Shown in pieces: positions 1 to 11,417 of a stretch of DNA of 64,000 nt. The stretch spans positions 150,107,917-150,171,916 of the forward strand of contig NC_053391.1 of assembly GCF_905171765.1 (NCBI RefSeq). Reading direction: 5' to 3'. Source of the DNA: Bufo bufo. Lineage: Eukaryota; Chordata; Amphibia; Anura; Bufonidae. The stretch's first letter is position 1. Every line of letters starts with the position of its first letter. Both the position numbers and the translations under genes were made by a program. Below the pieces are notes generated by a model. That model did no database searches and was not told the origin of the DNA. It saw only the letters and a list, made by a program, of their open reading frames with translations.

Positions 1-210
1 CATTATTGACAGCGCAGTCCAGTGCACATCTTGTCTAATGTATGCAGTCCTGGAACAGCCTTTGAGGGTGCATATTTTTGTTAAAAATGTGAGCAAATTG
101 CCCGTTTGGAATCGCACATCGAGTATCTAACCGAGCGAGTTTCATCACTGAGAAGCGTTGACAATTTGGAAAAGAGTTTGCTGCTCACTGAGCAAGCACT
201 CTATGGTAGG
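1..210 (+). pseudogene. CR1-like LINE ORF1, N-terminal remnant (zinc-binding and coiled-coil part)
   Basis: Reading from base 2 gives a C-x2-C segment (CTSCLMY) followed by LEQPL. After a small frameshift near base 80, the frame beginning at 88 reads CEQIARLESHIEYLTERV and on to LYGR at 210. The order, paired cysteines and then a leucine/glutamate-rich coiled coil, matches the start of ORF1 in CR1-type LINEs, which bind nucleic acid and continue into an SGNH esterase-like domain. That second domain is present at 12013-12303 on the same strand, so I read the two as halves of one element. Frameshifts and loss of the second cysteine pair show decay. The family is inferred from architecture; no search was run. 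Confidence 0.45.
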
Positions 211-510
211 GTGACCACATTTCCAAACTGCCATTCAGGGACACCCGCCCCCCCCCGCACCCATGTCCACTCCCCAAAAATATGATTTTTGATACTTTTT
301 TTAAAAAATTAAGTCACTTAGTGACAGCGGCGTACTTTGTACTTACGCTGGCAAGTTCATTGCATCGAAGTTATGCTTGAGATTGCTATAAACATAACTG
401 CCTGTGCATTGTTCAGTAATTTGTGATTGTGCCCTGCACACAATCACTGGCTACCTAAAACAGGTCATATTTTTAATGTGTTAGACATCTCTTAATCCCC
501 TTTTATAGAG
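211..510. other. Unassigned interspersed-repeat DNA with a C-rich tract
   Basis: The coding remnant stops abruptly where agggtgaccacatttc begins, which resembles the edge of an inserted DNA element. A C-run at 249-258 and an A/T-rich stretch near 290-310 follow. I see no frame or clear inverted ends. Confidence 0.3.
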
Positions 511-765
511 AGGGGGATCTGTGGATGACACTGCAATGGGGGGATCTGTGGATGCCACATACCGTATATAGCATCTTATGCTATATGTGTCATCCCCAGA
601 TCCACCCCATGACAGTGTCATCCCCATTTCCCCCTCCATAACAGTGTCATCCACAGATCTCCCTCCCTATAACAGTGTCATCCACAGATCTCCCTCCCTA
701 TAACAGTGTCATCCACAGATCTCCCTCCCTATAACAGTGTCATCCACAGATCTCCCTCCCCGCCT
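511..765. repeat. 28-31 bp minisatellite present in both orientations
   Basis: Two copies of gggggatctgtggatg lie at about 513-560. The reverse-complement motif (agtgtcatccacagatct) is repeated about five times from 610 to 760, with a 31-bp period in the last copies (starting near 672, 703 and 734). The two orientations face each other and could fold into a hairpin. A closely related 28-bp minisatellite lies inside the hAT element at 16513-17715. Confidence 0.8.
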
Positions 766-1000
766 CTCACAGGAGTGTACATATATAAAAAAAGCATATT
801 TCACATGAACACTTACAGTTACTTGGCTTGGCCCTTGGGGATCTCGGACGCCACTTCAACACTTTGGCCGGGGGCTCGGCGGAGCTGATGTTGTGTTTTA
901 TCCTAATGAGAAAGATTTCATAATAAGGATTTGGAGAAGGGGCAGAGGGATAGCAGAGCAGGGAGAGGCTGGTGCTGCTACTAGGGGGTCATACCATGGG
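766..1000. other. Body of an unclassified non-autonomous repeat
   Basis: Low-complexity-free spacer between two minisatellites, with a GC-rich patch at 838-885. It probably belongs to the same non-autonomous element as the flanking minisatellites. No coding potential beyond chance frames. Confidence 0.25.
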
Positions 1001-1485
1001 GGAGTAATAAAACCCACCATAATGCCCCCCAGTAGAAAGAATTCTCTTTATAATGTGCAAAACATACCCCCTTGTAATGCCCCCAGTTGAGCTAATGTCC
1101 CCCATAATGTGCCAGTATAAAATACCCCTATATAGTGCCCCAGTAAATGGCTCCATAGTGCTCCTCTCCCCCCTTCCTGCTAGTGCCCCCCATAATGTAC
1201 CAGTATAAAATGCCCCATATATCGTGCCCCAGTAGATGCCCTCAGTGTCCCCCATAATTTGCAAGTATAAAATACCCCTTCTTAGTGCCCCCCGTAGATG
1301 ACTCCATAGTACTCCTGTCTCCCCTTCTCCATAGTACCCACCATAATGTGTCCCAGTATAAAATGCTACTGTACAGAGCCCCCCATATAAAACACCCCTT
1401 CTTTGTGGCCTCAGTAGATGCCCCTATAGTGCCCACCAATAATGTGCCAGTAATAAGTGCCCTCAATAACGTGCCACTGCCAGTA
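1001..1485. repeat. Degenerate minisatellite (cccataatgtgccagtat-like)
   Basis: Variants of gcccccagtagatg and ccataatgtgccagtataaaat recur irregularly. They are diverged relatives of the regular 24-bp array that follows, an age gradient typical of a minisatellite that expands at one side. Confidence 0.75.
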
Positions 1486-2112
1486 ACAAGAGCCCCCCAA
1501 TGTGCCAGTAACAAGAGCCCCATCACGTGCCAGTAATAAGCCCCCCATCACGTGCCAGTAATAAGCCCCCATCACGTGCCAGTAATAAGCCCCCCATCAC
1601 GTGCCAGTAATAAGCCCCCCATCACGTGCCAGTAACAAGAGCCCCATCACGTGCCAGTAATAAGCCCCCCATCACGTGCCAGTAATAAGCCCCCCATCAC
1701 GTGCCAGTAATAAGCCCCCCATCACGTGCCAGTAATAAGCCCCCCATCACGTGCCAGTAATAAGCCCCCCATCAAGTGCCAGTAATAAGCCCCCCATCAC
1801 GTGCCAGTAATAGGCCCCCCCATTACGTGCCAGTAATAAGCCCCCCCATTACGTGCCAGTAATAAGCCCCCCATTACGTGCCAGTAATAAGCCCCCCATT
1901 ACGTGTCAGTAATAAGCCCCCCCATTACGTGCCAGCAATAAGCCCCCCATTACGTGCTTGTAATAAGCCCCCCATTACGTGCCAGTATTAAGCCCCCCCA
2001 TCACTTGCCAGTATTAAGCCCCCCATGATGTGCCAGTATTAAGTCCCCCCATCATCATGTGCCAGTATTAAGCCCCCCCATCATCATGTGCCAGTATTAA
2101 GCCCCCCCATCA
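1486..2112. repeat. 24-bp minisatellite array
   Basis: Near-perfect repeats of a unit containing catcacgtgccagtaataag, about 26 copies. Later copies change cac to tac and then to tattaag variants. Each early unit contains cacgtg, an E-box/PmlI-type palindrome. Confidence 0.9.
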
Positions 2113-2206
2113 TGTGCCAGTATTAAGCCCCCCCATTGTAATAAGCCCCCCCATTGTAATAAGCCCCCCCATTGTAATAAGTCCCCCCATTGTAATAAGC
2201 CCCCCC
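2113..2206. repeat. 18-bp tandem repeat
   Basis: About five copies of a unit reading taataagcccccccattg, derived by shortening from the preceding 24-bp repeat. Confidence 0.85.
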
Positions 2207-2538
2207 AATGCCAGTAACACTATTGTAAAAAAAAAAACAACAAAAAAAAACACTTATACTTACCTCAGTGTCAGCGATGCGATGCAGACTCTTCCTGTGT
2301 CCCGCGCTGTAAGGCTCGGGCGGTGCGATGACGTGCCTGCAGCCTAGTGCCTGCAGCCTATCAGAGGAAGAGGAAGGGACACGCCTCTCCCTCCCCTGCA
2401 CCTCCCCTGCACCTCCTGCGGGCGGTCGGTTTGTTCCTCCTTGACGCATCGGCGCGTCATCTGGCGAGATGCGAGATTTCGAGCATAGCCGGCCCGAGCA
2501 TGCGCAATGCGGGCCGGGAAAAGTCGCAGGAGAAATTC
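2207..2538. other. GC-rich region at the outer side of the piggyBac end
   Basis: An A-rich run (2227-2250) is followed by GC-rich DNA with duplicated cctgcagcct and ctcccctgcac words. The terminal TTAA and inverted repeat of the adjoining piggyBac element could not be located, so the element boundary is unresolved here. Confidence 0.3.
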
Positions 2539-2702
2539 GTCACCAGCCTGCCAGCAAATGATCAGCGCTGGCAGGTTGGTGACTTTTAAAAAATCGAATC
2601 AGAAGCCATTTAACACATTATATTTATAAATATAATGTGTTAAATGGCTTCTGTGCTCTCTGCTGGGTCCTTTTCGTCGGTTGGTCCCAGCAGAGAGCAC
2701 AG
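2539..2702. repeat. Three consecutive hairpins at the end of piggyBac element 1
   Basis: Hairpin 1 (2539-2583) pairs gtcaccagcctgccagc with gctggcaggttggtgac. Hairpin 2 (2601-2652) is a perfect 52-bp AT-rich palindrome. Hairpin 3 (2651-2667 with 2686-2702) pairs ctgtgctctctgctggg with its complement around an 18-base loop. A module with the same order but different stem sequence lies at 39869-40038 in piggyBac element 2. Confidence 0.85.
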
Positions 2703-3323
2703 ATCACACTGAGTACACCAAACACTACATATTTAGCCCCAGATCACCCCCCATCACCCCAATTAACCCTTTGATCCCCCCGGTCAATCACTAGTGAAAG
2801 GGAAAAAAGTGATCAGTGTAAACTGTCACTTTTTTTTCCCACCAGTATTGACTGTTAGGTTTTAGGATAGTTTAGGTCCCTTGGTTAGGTAGTTTAGCGT
2901 CAGTTAGCGCCCAGCCCACCGCACCGCAGTCACTGATTCGCTGATTAGCGTATCGCTAATCAGCATTGGTACTTTTATAGTATCTGTAAGTGATCAGAAC
3001 TGATCACAGTCAGATCTATAATAGTATTAGTGTCACCTTAGCTCGCCCTCCACCCAAAACGCAGTGTTTGCCCGATCAGGCCTGATCGGTCGCCCACACG
3101 TGCGTTCACCCACGCCCGCTCCGCCGCAGTGACAAAGTTTTTAATTTTTTTTTTATTACTGCACAATCACTACACAAGCGCTGCGGCGATAAAAAAAATC
3201 AGTTTTGATATTTTTTATCAATCGCAGCGGCTTCCTGTACTTCGCTAGCCTCCCATTTGTAAGACAGGCTTACTTTTTTTCTTGGGTAGTCTCAGGGAAT
3301 ACCCCCTAAATTTAGTTGACCAA
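2703..3323 (+). promoter_or_regulatory. 5' untranslated region of piggyBac element 1
   Basis: Non-coding leader between the terminal hairpins and the transposase ATG. It holds several gatcacc/gatcagg words and short inverted repeats such as cgctgattagcg near 2938 and the cgatcaggcctgatcg palindrome near 3072. A promoter is expected here, but no TATA box or initiator could be assigned with confidence. Confidence 0.4.
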
Positions 3324-5277
3324 ATGGCAAGTAAAGGGTATTCTTCTGAAGAGGCCTACAGGCTTCTGACCCAGTCGGATGAGGAATGGGAACCCTCATC
3401 TGACGAATCCAGCGGGTCAGAATACGAACCTGTAGAAAGCAGTGGCAGTCTGACCCAAAGTTCGGACGATGAGGTTGAGGTCCCTGATACCACCAGGCGT
3501 ACCCAGCCCCGTGTTGCTAGACCACAGGTTGCGCAGGATCCGCTTCAAGGGCAGCAGAGTGGCGCTGGCACTGTCGGATTACAAGGTGAGGCATACACCA
3601 ACAGCGCAGCCCATCCTGGACCTAGTACCAGCACTGCCGTAGAACATGGTGAAAGTGGCGAGCACCAGAAGGGCAGTTGAAGCTGGTACGGTGGCACGTG
3701 CAGTAGTTCACCCGTCGCAGCCACCGCACAGACAGGCCCATAGAGCCCCTAGAGTCCCTGAGGTGCTGGCAAACCCTGATTGGCAGCCCCCAACTTCAGC
3801 TGCACCAGTAGTTCCCCCTTTCACCGCCCAGTCTGGAGTTCGGGTTGAGACAGCTCAGATCGGATCGGCACTGGGGTTTTTTGAGCTGTTCTTCACTGCG
3901 GAGCTCTTGGACTTAGTCGTGGCAGAAACAAAACAGTATGCCACTCAATTTATAGCCGCCAACCCAGGAAGCTTTTATGCCCAGTCTTTCCGGTGGAAAC
4001 CCGTCCAAGTTTTCGAATTTAAAACTTTTCTGGGCCTTCTCCTCAACATGGGCCTGACAAAAAAGCATGAATTGCGGTCATATTGGTCCACGAACCCAAT
4101 TCATCACATGCCCATGTTCTCTGCTGCCATATCCAGGACACGATTTGAGACCATCCTGCGTTTCCTGCACTTTAGTAATAATAGCACCTCTCGTCCCAGA
4201 GGCCACCCAGCTTTTGACCGGCTCCACAAAATTCGGCCCCTCATAGACCACCTTCACACCAAATTTGCAGATTTGTATACCCCTGAGCAAAACATCTGCG
4301 TAGAGGAGTCCCTGATACATTTTACCGGGCGCCTTGGCTTCAAACAATACATCCCAAGCAAGAGCGTCCGGTATGGGGTCAAATTGTATAAGCTCTGTGA
4401 AAGGGCCACAGGCTATACGCACAAATTTTGTGTCTATGAGGGTAAAGATCAGACCCTGGAGCCGGTCGGTGGCCCTGACTACCTGGGGAGCAGTGGTAAG
4501 ACAGTCTGGGACTTGGTGTCACCCTTATTTGGCAAGGGGTACCACCTTTATGTGGACAATTTCTACACAAGTGTGCCCCTCTTCAGGCATTTGTTTCTAG
4601 AACAGATTGGCTGCTGTGGCACTGCGCGACCTAGTCGCCGGGGCTTCCCCCAACGGCTCGTTACCACCCGTCTTGCAAGGGGGGAGAGGGCTGCCTTGTG
4701 TAATGAAGAACTGCTCACGGTGAAATGGAGAGACAAGCGTGACGTTTACATGCTCTCCTCCATTCACGCAGACATGACAATCCAAATTGAACGAGCAACC
4801 AGAGTCATTGAAAAGCCCCTCTGTGTCCACAACTATAATTTGCTCATGTGAGGGGTGGACTTCAATGACCAGATGTTGGCTCCTTATTTACTTTCCCACA
4901 GGACCAGACGCTGGTATAAGAAGGTGCCTGTATATTTAATTCAATTGGCTGTCTATAATAGTTTTGTTCTCTACAGTAAGGCTGGGAGAACAGGATCCTT
5001 CCTCAAATTTCATGAAGAGATCATCGAGAACCTCCTGTATCCAGGAGGTTCCGTGACCCCAACCACCAGTGTAGTGAGCCGTCTACACGAGCGACATTTC
5101 CCCAATGTCGTTGCTGGTACCTCAACCCAACCGTCACCCCGAAAAAGATGTCGTGTCTGTAGCAGGAGTGGAATAAGGCGTGACACCCTCTATTTCTGTC
5201 CTGACTGCCCTGACCACCCTGCCCTATGCTTAGGGGAGTGTTTCCGGAAGTACCACACACAGGTACACTTAGTATAG
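3324..5277 (+). pseudogene. piggyBac (PGBD4-like) transposase, broken
   Basis: The first ATG in context is at 3324 (MASKGYSSEEAYRL), giving an acidic serine-rich N-terminus. A frameshift between about 3600 and 3680 moves the reading into the frame of 3646. The DDE_Tnp_1_7 core follows (LDLVVAETKQYATQFIAANP, then RTRFETILRFLHF). The second catalytic aspartate is in YVDNFYTS (codon 4555-4557) and the third in GVDFNDQ (4858-4860). The first catalytic position, in CVEESLIHF (4303-4305), is glutamate rather than aspartate. A TGA at 4849-4851 sits where family members have glycine. The C-terminal cysteine-rich zinc-binding domain (RCRVCSRSG...CPDCPDHPALC) is intact. At about 650 codons it is near family length. 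It is clearly defective but otherwise well preserved. Confidence 0.93.
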
Positions 5278-6084
5278 GGATTGCGTGACACAGGACAGGC
5301 ACACAGGGGTCTTAGGGCCCTTTCACTCACAGCTGCTGCAAACCTCTCCTTTCACCTGGGACAAAGTGCATAATTTTCTTCACCACATCTCTGGGCGATT
5401 TGCGCTTTGCACATTGTCCCATGGGGAAGGAGAGGCTTGTCCTATAAAGGTAAAAAAAAAAATCACAGGTAAGCAAAAAAGTTAATGTTCCAAAAGTTCA
5501 ATAAAGTTTATAAAAGTTAATGTTTTTTAATGAAATTTATTGCGTTGCGGCCTGTTTTTTTTTTGTTTGTTTTTTTACCTTCTAGGTTGGATGAACCAGC
5601 TGCAGCACTGATGTGCATTCTGACAGAAGCATTGCGCTGCTGTCAGAAAACACAAAAGTCGGTGTATGCGGCGCTGCAAGACGAGATTTCTCCTCTGCAG
5701 TAAAAAAGATATGTTTGCCGAGGCTTATGAGCTGAGGGGCGGTGTTCATATGCTTTGGCAAAAAAAATTTATTAAGAAAAAAAAAATTTCTGGCAATGAT
5801 TTATTCATCCACATCGATTGATGTGAATGGAGAAATCGGGTTTGCCAGGGCATACGAGCTGAGTGGGTTTGGATGTTGGGCGGAGCTCCTATGTCCTGGC
5901 AGACGCTTTTCCCCTCCTTTTTTTTTTTTGCACATTTTTTGGCAGAGATTTTTTCAAAAAAATTCTGGCAATGATTTATTCATCCACATTGATCGATGCA
6001 AATGAAGAAATCTGTGCCGTTCATTTTTTCTTTCAGCCCAGAGGCTGAACGGAAAAAAAAATCTCATTACCCGTATGCTCAATA
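5278..6084 (+). other. 3' untranslated region of piggyBac element 1
   Basis: A/T-rich tail with candidate polyadenylation signals (aataaa near 5500) and poly-T and poly-A runs. A segment containing ctggcaatgatttattcatccacat occurs twice (about 5790 and 5965), so part of the UTR is a roughly 175-bp direct duplication. Confidence 0.5.
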
Positions 6085-6440
6085 TAAGGCCTCATGCACA
6101 CAGACTTTTTTTTAGCGGTCCGCAAAAACGGTTTCCGTTGTTCCATGATCTGTGTCCGTTTTTTCTTCCGTGGGTCTTCCTTGATTTTTGGAGGATCCAC
6201 GGACATGAAAAATGAAAAAAAAATCTAAGTCAAGTTTACCTTTGAAATGATAGGAAAAAACAGACACAGATCCCTGACGCGGATGACAATCTTGTGTGCA
6301 TCCGTGATTTTTCACGGACCCATTGACTTGAATGGGTCCGTGAACCGTTGTCCGTGAAAAAAATAGGACAGGTCATATTTTGATCACGGACTGCAAACAC
6401 GGATCACGGACGCGGATGCAAAACGGTGCATTTTCCGATT
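6085..6440. mobile_element. MITE remnant of the cca-ttcacacgtccg type
   Basis: Starts with ggcctcatgcacacagac and is rich in cggtccg, cacggac and ggatccacgg words with internal inverted copies of acggacccattga. Its right terminus is missing where the palindromic array begins, so it is truncated. It shares style with the MITE at 31109-31214 and with the satellite unit at 38580-39790. Confidence 0.5.
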
Positions 6441-7540
6441 TTTCTACGGACCCATTGAAAGTCTCTGGGTGAGGGAAATATCTCTGTAAAATGACAACTT
6501 TGTATAAAAAAATGGGAAAAGTTGTCTTTTACAGAGATATTTCTTTCACCCAGTATGGGTATATGTAAAAATACACCCCAAAACACATTGCCCTACTTCT
6601 ACTGAGTACGGCGATACCACATGTGTGACACTTTTTTGCAGCCTAGGTGCGCAAAGGGGCCCAAATTCTAAAGAGCACCTTTAGGATTTCACAGGGCATT
6701 TTTTACGTATTTGTATTCCAAACTACTTCTCACGCTTAAGGTCCCCTAAAATGCCAGGGCAGTATAAATACCCCACAAGTGACCCCATTTTGGAAAGAAG
6801 ACACCCCAAGGTATTTCGTGAGGGGCATGGCGAGTTCATGTAAAAAAAAAAAAATTGTCACAAGTTAGTGGAATATGAGACTTTGTAAGAAAAAAAATAA
6901 AAATAAAAATCATCTTCTGCTAACTTGTGCCAAAAAAATAAAAATCCTAGGAACTCGCCATGCCCCTCACGGAATACCTTGGGGTGTCTTCTTTCCAAAA
7001 TGGGGTCACTTATGGGGTATTTATACTGCCCTGGCATTTTAGGGGACCTAAAGCGTGAGAAGTAATTTGGAATCCAAATGCGTAAAAAATGCCCTGTGAA
7101 ATCCTAAAGGTGCTCTTTAGAATTTGGGCCCCTTTGCCCACCTAGGCTGCAAAAAAGTGTCACACATGTGGTATTGCCGTACTCAGGAGAAGTTGGGCAA
7201 TGTGTTTTGGGGTGTCTTTTTACATATACCCATGCTGAGTGAGAGAAATATCTCTCTAAAATGACAACTTTGTATAAAAAAATGGGAAAAGTTGACTTTT
7301 ACAGAGATATTTCTCTCACCCAGCATGGGTATATATAAAAATACACCCCAAAACATATTGCCCTACTTCTTCTGAGTACGGCAATACCACATGTGTGACA
7401 CTTTTTTGCAGCCTAGGTGCGCAAAGGGGCCCAAATTCTAAAGAGCACCTTTAGGATTTCACAGGGCATTTTTTACGCATTTGGATTCCAAACTACTTCT
7501 CACGCTTTAGGTCCCCTAAAATGCCAGGGAAGTATAAATA

Positions 7541-7703
7541 CGGATGGAGTAGACTTAACACTCCTGTTTTCTGACATTTCTGAGTTGTGTTATCTAATCT
7601 AAGCAAACACCTTCAATTGCTTTTCAATGGCTTTTGTCTCAAGATAACGCGATGAGTAAAGAAATTTGAGTTAAGACCTGGAGTGCTAACCCTGCTACAT
7701 CTA
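7541..7703. mobile_element. 163-bp MITE in array A, copy 1
   Basis: Inserted between two TA dinucleotides of the array word aaataccccac. Imperfect inverted ends: cggatggagtagacttaaca at the left, and gtgctaaccctgctacatct near the right. A TA target duplication suggests a Tc1/mariner-type source. Confidence 0.6.
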
Positions 7704-8461
7704 TACCCCACAAGTGACCCCATTTTGGAAAGAAGACACCCAAAGGTATTTCGCGAGGGGCATGGCGAGTTCATGTAAAATTAAATTTTTTGTCACAAGT
7801 TAGTGGAATATGAGACTTTGTAAGAAAAAAAAAAAAATTTCTGCTAACTTGTGCCAAAAAAAAAAAATTCTAGGAACTCGCCATGCCCCTCACGGAATAC
7901 CTTGGGGTGTCTTCTTTCCTAAATGGGGTCACTTGTGGGGTATTTATACTGCCCTGGCATTTTAGGGGACCTAAAGCGTGAGAAGTAATTTGGAATCCAA
8001 ATGCGTAAAAAATGCCCTGTGAAGTCCTAAAGGTGCTCTTTAGAATTTGGGCCCCTTTGCGCACCTAGGCTGCACAAGTGTCACACATGTGGTATCAGCG
8101 TACTCAGGAGAAGTTGGGCAATGTGTTTTGGGGTGTATTTTTACATATACCCATGCTGGGTGAGAGAAATATCTCTCTGAAATGACAACTTTGTATAAAA
8201 AAATGGGAAAAGTTGACTTTTACAGAGATATTTCTCTCACCCAGCATGGGTATATGTAAAAATACACCCCAAAACACATTGCCCTACTTCTTCTGAGTAC
8301 GGCGATACCACATGTGTGACACTTTTTTGCAGCCTAGGTGCGCAAAGGGGCCCAAATTCTAAAGAGCACCTTTAGGATTTCACAGGGCATTTTTTACGCA
8401 TTTGGATTCCAAACTACTTCTCACGCTTTAGGTCCCCTAAAATGCCAGGGAAGTATAAATA

Positions 8462-8624
8462 CGGATGGAGTAGACTTAACACTCCTGTTTTCTGAGATTT
8501 CTGAGTTGTGTTATCTAATCTAAGCAAACACCTTCAATTGCTTTTCAATGGCTTTTGTCTCAAGATAACGCGATGAGTAAAGAAATTTGAGTTAAGACCT
8601 GGAGTGCTAACCCTGCTACATCTA
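8462..8624. mobile_element. 163-bp MITE in array A, copy 2
   Basis: Same sequence and same position in the next monomer as the copy at 7541, so it spread by array duplication and not by a second transposition. Confidence 0.6.
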
Positions 8625-10155
8625 TACCCCACAAGTGACCCCATTTTGGAAAGAAGACACCCCAAGGTATTTCGCGAGGGGCATGGCGAGTTCATGTAAA
8701 ATTAAATTTTTTGTCACAAGTTAGTGGAATATGAGACTTTGTAATAAAAAAATAAAAATAAATTTCTGCTAACTTGTGCCAAAAAAAAAAAATTCTAGGA
8801 ACTCGCCATGCCCCTCACGGAATACCTTGGGGTGTCTTCTTTCCTAAATGGGGTCACTTGTGGGGTATTTATACTGCCCTGGCATTTTAGGGGACCTAAA
8901 GCGTGAGAAGTAATTTGGAATCCAAATGCGTAAAAAATGCCCTGTGAAATCCTAAAGGTGCTCTTTAGAATTTGGGCCCCTTTGCACACCTAGGCTGCAC
9001 AAGTGTCACACATGTGGTATCAGCGTACTCAGGAAAAGTTGGGCAATGTGTTTTGGGGTGTATTTTTACATATACCCATGCTGGGTGAGAGAAATATCTC
9101 TCTGAAATGACAACTTTGTATAAAAAAATGGGAAAAGTTGACTTTTACAGAGATATTTCTCTCACCCAGCATGGGTATATGTGAAAATACACCCCAAAAC
9201 ACATTGCCCTACTTCTTCTGAGTACGGCGATACCACATGTGTGACACTTTTTTGCAGCCTAAGTGCGAAAAGGGGTCCAAATTCAAAAGAGCATCTTTAC
9301 GATTTCACAGGGCATTTTTTACGCATTTGGATTCTAGACTTCTTCTCACGCTTTAGGTCCCCTAAAATGCCAGGGCAGTATAAATACCCCACAAGTGACC
9401 CCATTTTGGAAAGAAGACACCCCAAGGTATTTCGTGAGGGGCATGGCGAGTTCATGTAAAAAAAAAAAATTGTCACAAGTTAGTGGAATATGAGACTTTG
9501 TAAGAAAAAAAATAAAAATAAAAATCATCTTCCGCTAACTTGTGCCAAAAAAAAATAAATACTAGGAACTCGCCATGCCCCTCACGGAATACCTTGGGGT
9601 GTCTTCTTTCCAAAATGGGGTCACTTGTGGGGTATTTATACTGCCCTGGCATTTTAGGGGACCTAAAGCGTGAGAAGTAATTTGGAATCCAAATGCGTAA
9701 AAAATGCCCTGTGAAATCCGAAAGGTGCTCTTTAGAATTTGGGCCCCTTTACGCACCTAGGCTGCAAAAAAGTGTCACACATGTGGTATTGCCGTACTCA
9801 GGAGAAGTTGGGCAATGTGTTTTGGGGTGTCTTTTTACATATACCCATGCTGGGTGAGAGAAATATCTCTCTAAAATGACAACTTTGTATAAAAAAATGG
9901 GAAAAGTTGACTTTTACAGAGATATTTCTCTCACTCAGCATGGGTATATGTAAAAATACACCCCAAAACACATTGCCCTACTTCTTCTGAGTACGGCGAT
10001 ACCACATGTGTGACACTTTTTTGCAGCCTAGGTGCGCAAAGGGGCCCAAATTCTAAAGAGCACCTTTAGGATTTCACAGGGCATTTTTTACGCATTTGGA
10101 TTCCAAACTACTTCTCACGCTTTAGGTCCCCTAAAATGCCAGGGAAGTATAAATA

Positions 10156-10502
10156 CGGATGGAGTAGACTTAACACTCCTGTTTTCTGAGATTTCTGAGT
10201 TGTGTTATCTAATCTAAGCAAACACCTTTAATTGCTTTTCAATGGCTTTTGTCTCAAGATAACGCGATGAGTTAAGAAATTTGAGTTAAGACCTGGAGTG
10301 CTAACCCTGCTACATCTATCCGGCCAGAAGAAGCGCTATCCCAGCGCGAAACGGCCGTCGCCGCCGACGCACACTGTGGCCATCCCGCCCCCCCTGCCTG
10401 CGCATGATGTCGCACCTGTAATAAACAGCCACCAGCATTCAGAAGTCCGGTGAGTGCCGCGTCTCTTTCTCAACTTCTATCTAGCTAACCCTGCTACATC
10501 TA
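10156..10502. mobile_element. MITE in array A, copy 3, with a 184-bp extension
   Basis: The 163-bp MITE (10156-10318) is followed by 184 bp of unrelated GC-rich sequence that ends by repeating gctaaccctgctacatcta. The extension contains agcgcgaaacggccgtc, an aataaa near 10421 and a ggtgagt donor-like word near 10450. This may be a longer parental form of the MITE or a nested insert. Confidence 0.5.
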
Positions 10503-11385
10503 TACCCCACAAGTGACCCCATTTTGGAAAGAAGACACCCCAAGGTATTTCGCGAGGGGCATGGCGAGTTCATGTAAAATTAAATTTTTTGTCACAAGTT
10601 AGTGGAATATGAGACTTTGTAAGAAAAAAAAAAAAATCATTTTCTGCTAACTTGTGCCAAAAAATTTTTTTTCTAGGAACTCGCCATGCCCCTCACGGAA
10701 TACCTTGGGGTGTCTTCTTTCCTAAATGGGGTCACTTGTGGATTATTTATACTGCCCTGGCATTTTAGGGGACCTAAAGCGTGAGAAGAAGTCTAGAATC
10801 CAAATGCGTAAAAAATGCCCTGTGAAATCCTAAAGGTGCTCTTTAGAATTTGGGCCCCTTTGCGCACCTAGGCTGCACAAGTGTCACACATGTGGTATCA
10901 GCGTACTCAGAAGAAGTTGGGCAATGTGTTTTGGGGTGTATTTTTACATATACCCATGCTGGGTGAGAGAAATATCTCTCTGAAATGACAACTTTGTATA
11001 AATAAATGGGAAAAGTTGACTTTTACAGAGATATTTCTCTCACCCAGCATGGGTATATGTAAAAATACACCCCAAAACACATTGCCCTACTTCTTCTGAG
11101 TACGGCGATACCACATGTGTGACGCTTGTGCAGCCTAGGTGCGCAAAGGGGCCCAAATTCTAAAGAGCACCTTTAGGATTTCACAGGGCATTTTTTACGC
11201 ATTTGGATTCTAGACTTCTTCTCACGCTTTAGGTCCCCTAAAATTCCAGGGCAGTATAAATACCCCACAAGTGACCCCATTTTGGAAAGAAGACACCCCA
11301 AGGTATTTCGTGAGGGGTATGGTGAGTTCATGTAAAATTTTATTTTTTGGCACAAGTTAGTGGAATATGAGACTTCGTAAGAAAA

Positions 11386-11417
11386 AATAAATAAATAAAT
11401 AAATAAATAAATAAATC
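11386..11417. repeat. (AAAT)n microsatellite
   Basis: About eight copies of aaat in the A/T-rich symmetry centre of the last array monomer. Confidence 0.9.

Noticed and set aside
1486..2112. CRISPR-like array of short regular repeats
   Set aside because: There are no unique spacers and no cas genes; it is a plain minisatellite in eukaryotic DNA.
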